Shown here: one piece after another, positions 60,901 through 64,000 of the stretch
Numbering within the stretch: position 1 is the stretch's first letter
Layout of the letters: each line of letters begins with the position of its first letter
Program-made: the position numbers and the translations under genes
The notes under the pieces: model-generated
What the model was told of the DNA's origin: nothing
The model's input: only the letters and a program-made list of their open reading frames with translations
Database searches by the model: none
Assembly: GCA_029962745.1 (NCBI GenBank)
Contig: CM057152.1
Coordinates: forward strand, 27,670,672-27,734,671
From: Echinometra lucunter
Lineage: Eukaryota > Echinodermata > Echinoidea > Camarodonta > Echinometridae
Direction of reading: 5' to 3'
DNA length: 64,000 nucleotides

Positions 60901-63336
60901 GCCTGACAGCATCCCCACATAATGATCACAGCGCTTGATTACACTTGTCAAGTAAAGTGAACTGTCCTTGGTTTTACAAGGATGCAAGCATTGTGTGACA
61001 TTATGTCAATAGCCCAAGGTCAAAAATATTATTTGCCTTTGATTTGTTTGCATCTTACTTTTGCTTGTATCTTGGTGCTGACCAGCAAAAGCAAAGAAAT
61101 CTGACATTTTTCGAGGGCCTACCAAAACTTTACATGACCTTTAAAACTCATCAATATATTGTAATAGAAGTAACAGCTGATGGCAATATGAGAGCAGCAT
61201 CTGAAATGTAAAGATTAACTCTTCATACTCTGTAGATCAAAACCCAAGACTACCATTTTCTTAGGTGTACAAAGTACATGTACACTGTGCATGTGACATA
61301 ATCAACTGTGGCAGTCCAAATTATTAACTGACCACAGCAGGGAAAGCTTTATGAATGTCACCCACCTTTCTCTACATTATCAGGTGTTGTATACCTTGTT
61401 GTGGTTATCTCTACTTCAGGAATTGTGTACACAGGATGCAGAAACCTTATATTCATGATCCTCTGCAGAAATGCATTAAACAGAGATAGGAGAGATTATT
61501 CAAGGATGAAAATATTTGCAAATCTTTCATTAAATTTTACTTAATCTACATCATATTTTGGGGAAAGAAATGTCTTCATCACAACCTAGAACTTTCCAAT
61601 AGCTCCAATATCAAATGTTAGAAGTTCAAATCAATTTGTTGTCTGGTTGTTTGTATTTGTTTGGTTTGTTTGGTTTTTGTTTTTGAATAGAGCAACACAA
61701 AATGTCATAACTTTTTAGCAATTGGATGACTGACATTGTTTTGACATTAAAACCTTTTATTAACTGTATTTTATAAATTGGCACATGATTGCAAGTTTAC
61801 GATATGACCCAACAAATAATCAGTCAACAAAGCACAACATTTAACCATGCCATGCATAAGTACAGAAACAACAGGTTTGTGTTTCAGTAACCACCTACAT
61901 GTATGTGGAATTTCCCACAGGAAGATTAGCAGGTACATGCACAACTGCTATTAATTCATTGGAAACTATTTCATTTTCAATTGACAATTATTTCAAATTG
62001 GCTCTATTTCTCACACACACAATACAAAACAAAGCAAAAACAACTGCTCCTTTGAAAACCAGGATGCCATTGCATAAAAACTTGCTATTAAAGTAACTTT
62101 GCCATCAATGGTAACTACCATGGTAACGTTGCTCAACAGCCAATCAAAATCCAGTATTCCATGAAAGTTACCATTGATGGCAAAGTTACTATAATAGCAA
62201 GTTTTATGCAACGGCAACCAAAATGCTTCCATACAGACCTATCCTAGAATCGATTTGTGGGCAGCACCAATACTGCAGTGTCTCCAAGTTAGTGCGTATC
62301 ATAGTGCTTATGTAACTCTGTGGTTGGGAATGGATTTCTCTACTGTGCACTCTACCAAAGATCATGAAGCGCATGCTTTATAATTTTTGCGCACTACATA
62401 CACCGCAGAAATGCACTGCATTAACTCTATGGGGACACTGCAGTTTTGGGGCAGATCATCTGCTGCCCTCAACGATAAGCGGGATCAGTCTATACCAAGT
62501 GAGCAGGTGAACCATAATTCTGTAAGAAATAACTGACTGATGACTGAATATGTAACTCCCCCCCTCCCCCCATTATTCCAGCAATAATATGACAATGCCA
62601 TAGTGACGATAATTTCACAAACATCTTATTTATACTATATCCCCACTACACTCTACCTCTTTGCAATTTGCCCTTTCAGCAATCTCATCAATGTTACACT
62701 GAAGAGAGTTGCTGCCGATGATAGCATCTGGTTTACACATCTGCGTGAGTCCTGTGCATTAAAAACAAAGTAAGATACGCACTAAAATAACAGACAGCAT
62801 TCAATTTTCTAACTTACTCAGTAAGAAAGAAAGAGAGAGGGAAGGGAGAGACACTCTTCAGAGAAAACCACAGAAATAGTTCAGAGGTATTAAAGATCAA
62901 TTTTTTTATAGACAGAATGGAATAACAAGCATGAAGGACAAGTAAAAGTACATTATTTTGTTTATTTATAAACTAAGAAAGAATTATTAGTTTTTGCTCA
63001 GAGAAAACAGACAGGAACAGCAAGTATGTAGATACCACAATAAGAGAATTGGGGCCTTTTTCTTGAAACCATCATAAGTCTAAGTTTGCAAACATCCTAT
63101 TGAAACATAATATTCTACATATACAACACATGTCTCTATAAGACCTATGGGCTGTCCAAGAACTTAGACTACGATGGTTTCGAGAAACTGGCCCGTGGAA
63201 GAAAGTGAAATAGAAATAAGGAAAACCTACTTTCAAACAAGTCTTTCTTGATTTCTAGATCTTCTATCACAGCCTCAAAGATGAATTCTGCATCCTCCAC
63301 AGTATCTTCCAGCCGACTCATACATAATACTTGACC
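57729..63336 (-). CDS. 3-hydroxyacyl-CoA dehydrogenase-fold / RING finger fusion protein (3' part of gene)
   Basis: Six minus-strand exons (63231-63336, 62657-62751, 61366-61462, 60311-60409, 59344-59454, 57729-57907) join in frame to 687 nt: 228 codons plus TAA, with intron phases 1, 0, 1, 1, 1. Visible residues 1-125 align with the second half of the 3HCDH NAD-binding domain: FEAVIEDLEIKKDLF, PDAIIGSNS, RFLHPVYTIPEVEI and LLERMGKT. Residues 177-215 form a C3HC4 RING of the IAP type, followed by IIRVFTA at the C terminus. The GxGxxG NAD motif and start codon would lie beyond 64000. The dehydrogenase C-terminal domain is absent, replaced by a linker of about 45 residues (RRQQILRQRG). A ubiquitin-ligase role for the RING is inferred. 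I know no named gene with this layout. Confidence 0.8.
57908..59343 (-). other. RING-gene intron 5
   Basis: Phase-1 GT-AG intron (donor ATG|GTGAGT). It contains a foldback element at 58308-58471 and a TCTTGGTCT-rich, partly self-complementary segment at 58884-59205. No other gene seen. Confidence 0.65.
58308..58471. mobile_element. 164-bp foldback element
   Basis: CAGGGGGGCGTTTCAT at the left is inverted as ATGAAACGCTCCCCAG at the right. The interior contains GTCTGACAAG / GTCGGATAAA blocks. The GGGG..GTTTCAT end resembles the element at 57272-57598. Confidence 0.6.
59344..59454 (-). CDS. RING-gene exon: linker between the two domains
   Basis: Acceptor ATCCCACAG|CACG, donor AATATG|GTGAGT. 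Encodes RRQQILRQRG then a Gly/Asn/Asp-rich stretch ending QDDEY. Basic helix-like start then probably disordered. It joins the end of the dehydrogenase fold to the RING. Confidence 0.75.
59455..60310 (-). other. RING-gene intron 4
   Basis: Phase-1 intron of 856 bp, A+T-rich, no gene or clear repeat seen. Confidence 0.65.
60311..60409 (-). CDS. RING-gene exon: end of NAD-binding fold
   Basis: Acceptor AACATACAG|TGAGG, donor CTGG|GTAAGT. Encodes RQLLERMGKT (the helix-strand that in 3HCDH enzymes reads like A-x-x-LGK-x-P-V) and then SDIQIASRKL where the family usually has PGFIVNR. The sequence departs from the family at this point. Confidence 0.75.
60410..61365 (-). other. RING-gene intron 3
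   Basis: Phase-1 intron of 956 bp, A+T-rich, no supported feature. Confidence 0.65.
61366..61462 (-). CDS. RING-gene exon: altered catalytic motif
   Basis: Acceptor TTCTGCAG|AGG, donor AAAG|GTGGGT. Encodes NIRFLHPVYTIPEVEI. In 3-hydroxyacyl-CoA dehydrogenases this segment is G-x-H-FFNP-V....-VE. Here the catalytic His position is Arg and Asn of FFNP is His, while the Glu of the catalytic pair is kept (residue 85). Confidence 0.75.
61463..62656 (-). other. RING-gene intron 2
   Basis: Phase-0 intron of about 1.2 kb containing MITE family copy 2 (62065-62216). No other gene seen. Confidence 0.65.
62065..62216. mobile_element. palindromic MITE, family copy 2
   Basis: TGCCATTGCATAAAAACTTG at the left is inverted as CAAGTTTTATGCAACGGCA at the right. 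Inside, AAGTAACTTTGCCATCAATG and CATTGATGGCAAAGTTACT form a long near-perfect stem. CAGCCAATCA sits in the centre, as in the copy at 52604-52761. Confidence 0.75.
62657..62751 (-). CDS. RING-gene exon: SNS loop of the NAD-binding fold
   Basis: Acceptor ATGCACAG|GACTC, donor AAAGAG|GTAGAG. Encodes PDAIIGSNSLQCNIDEIAERANCKE, shown here as two parts: PDAIIGSNS (family ...ILASNTSS) and IDEIAERA (family ITEIAAA). Strong family match with the Ser-Asn pair conserved. Confidence 0.8.
62752..63230 (-). other. RING-gene intron 1 of the visible part
   Basis: Phase-1 intron, donor GAAA|GTAGGT. Nearly a third is the foldback element at 63052-63194, which ends about 30 bp from the donor. Confidence 0.65.
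63052..63194. mobile_element. 143-bp foldback element next to a splice donor
   Basis: The left arm GGGCCTTTTTCTTGAAACC / ATCATAAGTCTAAGTT pairs with the inverted right arm GGGCCAGTTTCTCGAAACC / ATCGTAGTCTAAGTT. No coding capacity. Confidence 0.7.
63231..63336 (-). CDS. RING-gene first visible exon: middle of NAD-binding fold
   Basis: Acceptor TTTATTCAAG|GGTC, phase 0; donor as above. Encodes SRLEDTVEDAEFIF then EAVIEDLEIKKDLFE, a close match to the ADLVIEAVPEDLELKKELF segment of 3HCDH proteins. The acceptor is a little weak in pyrimidines, so the exon start is the least certain boundary. Confidence 0.75.
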
Positions 63337-64000
63337 CTTGAATAAAGCAAATATAAGGTTCATAGGTTTTAGTACATACTTCTGCTTTAATCAAATTTCT
63401 CTTGTACCTTTCAATCAAAATCAAAGATTTGATCAATTGTAGATCAACTTTGGTTGTCTGGGGTTTTTTCTCCCAATTTACAACCAAAAAGGATTACAAA
63501 TTCTGAACACTTTTTGAACAAAGTTTCCTTTACTATGTCCATGTATACCATTGTATCCAGATGAAGGCCACATTACATGCTTCAAGATGTGTCTACAAAC
63601 TCCATATGGTTCATAATTCATTACAAAAAATGTTATCATATAAATTATTTTTGTATGTTTCAGTTATGGTTAACAAAATACCATATCAGTTTTACACTTT
63701 ATTTTTATTAAAATAGAACTACGGGAAACTACGGAGGAAGATTTGCTTAATTTGCAAAAATGAATTTTTGAATCTAAAATTTGTTGAAAAAAATATATCA
63801 AAACAACAAAAAAAAAACCCTCTGAAATATTACAGGCCTAATTAATTCTTATGATCGATGTAACTTACAATTAATAAAGAAACATTTGGTGGTCACATAG
63901 GCTAAATCTCAATTCATTCATTTCAAAGTTTGTAGCTATATTTTAACCCATTACTAAGATGCTTGGGAATAAGTATGCCAAAGTTATTTAAAAACTGTGT
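63337..64000. other. intron of the RING gene to the window edge
   Basis: A+T-rich, no further exon found. Exons for the GxGxxG part of the fold should lie past 64000. Confidence 0.5.

Overview
The window is animal nuclear DNA. It has GT-AG introns, one 19.75-kb coding exon, A+T-rich introns, many short foldback (MITE-like) elements, microsatellites and poly-G runs. A marine invertebrate deuterostome is most likely, probably a sea urchin or another echinoderm. That is inferred from gene content and repeat style and is not proven. No prokaryotic, viral or organellar genes were seen.

Layout: (1) 1-3622 is upstream non-coding DNA with microsatellites and a weak TATA-like site. (2) 3623-46369 (+) is one giant gene of four coding exons: 3623-3963, 19373-19468, 23711-23802 and 26615-46369. 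It encodes an AHNAK-like repeat scaffold of about 6,760 residues once three 1-bp indels are allowed for. The N terminus reads as a myristoylation signal followed by a MARCKS-like basic Ser/Phe patch. The middle is thousands of residues of GPD-V-D/KGPK and Gly-rich repeats. The last ~1,600 residues are non-repetitive, with SH3-type motifs, spaced Trp motifs and a short coiled coil. (3) The introns hold a pearl/Helentron-like element with a 157-bp tandem array carrying perfect DR1 nuclear-receptor sites (11907-13427), and several foldback elements. (4) 46370-57728 holds the 3' UTR, intergenic DNA, purine-rich and pyrimidine-rich tracts, and possibly a long 3' UTR of the next gene. (5) 57729-63336 (-) is the 3' part of a second gene: six exons giving 228 in-frame codons plus a stop. 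It joins the second half of a 3-hydroxyacyl-CoA-dehydrogenase NAD-binding fold to a C-terminal IAP-type RING finger. Its 5' end lies beyond 64000.

The two genes converge and nothing suggests a shared pathway. The two most unusual items are the dehydrogenase-fold/RING fusion, whose dehydrogenase catalytic His is replaced, and the AHNAK-like giant with a MARCKS-like membrane-binding N terminus. The three indels in the giant gene lie in homopolymers or near-identical repeats and are more likely sequence errors than biology.
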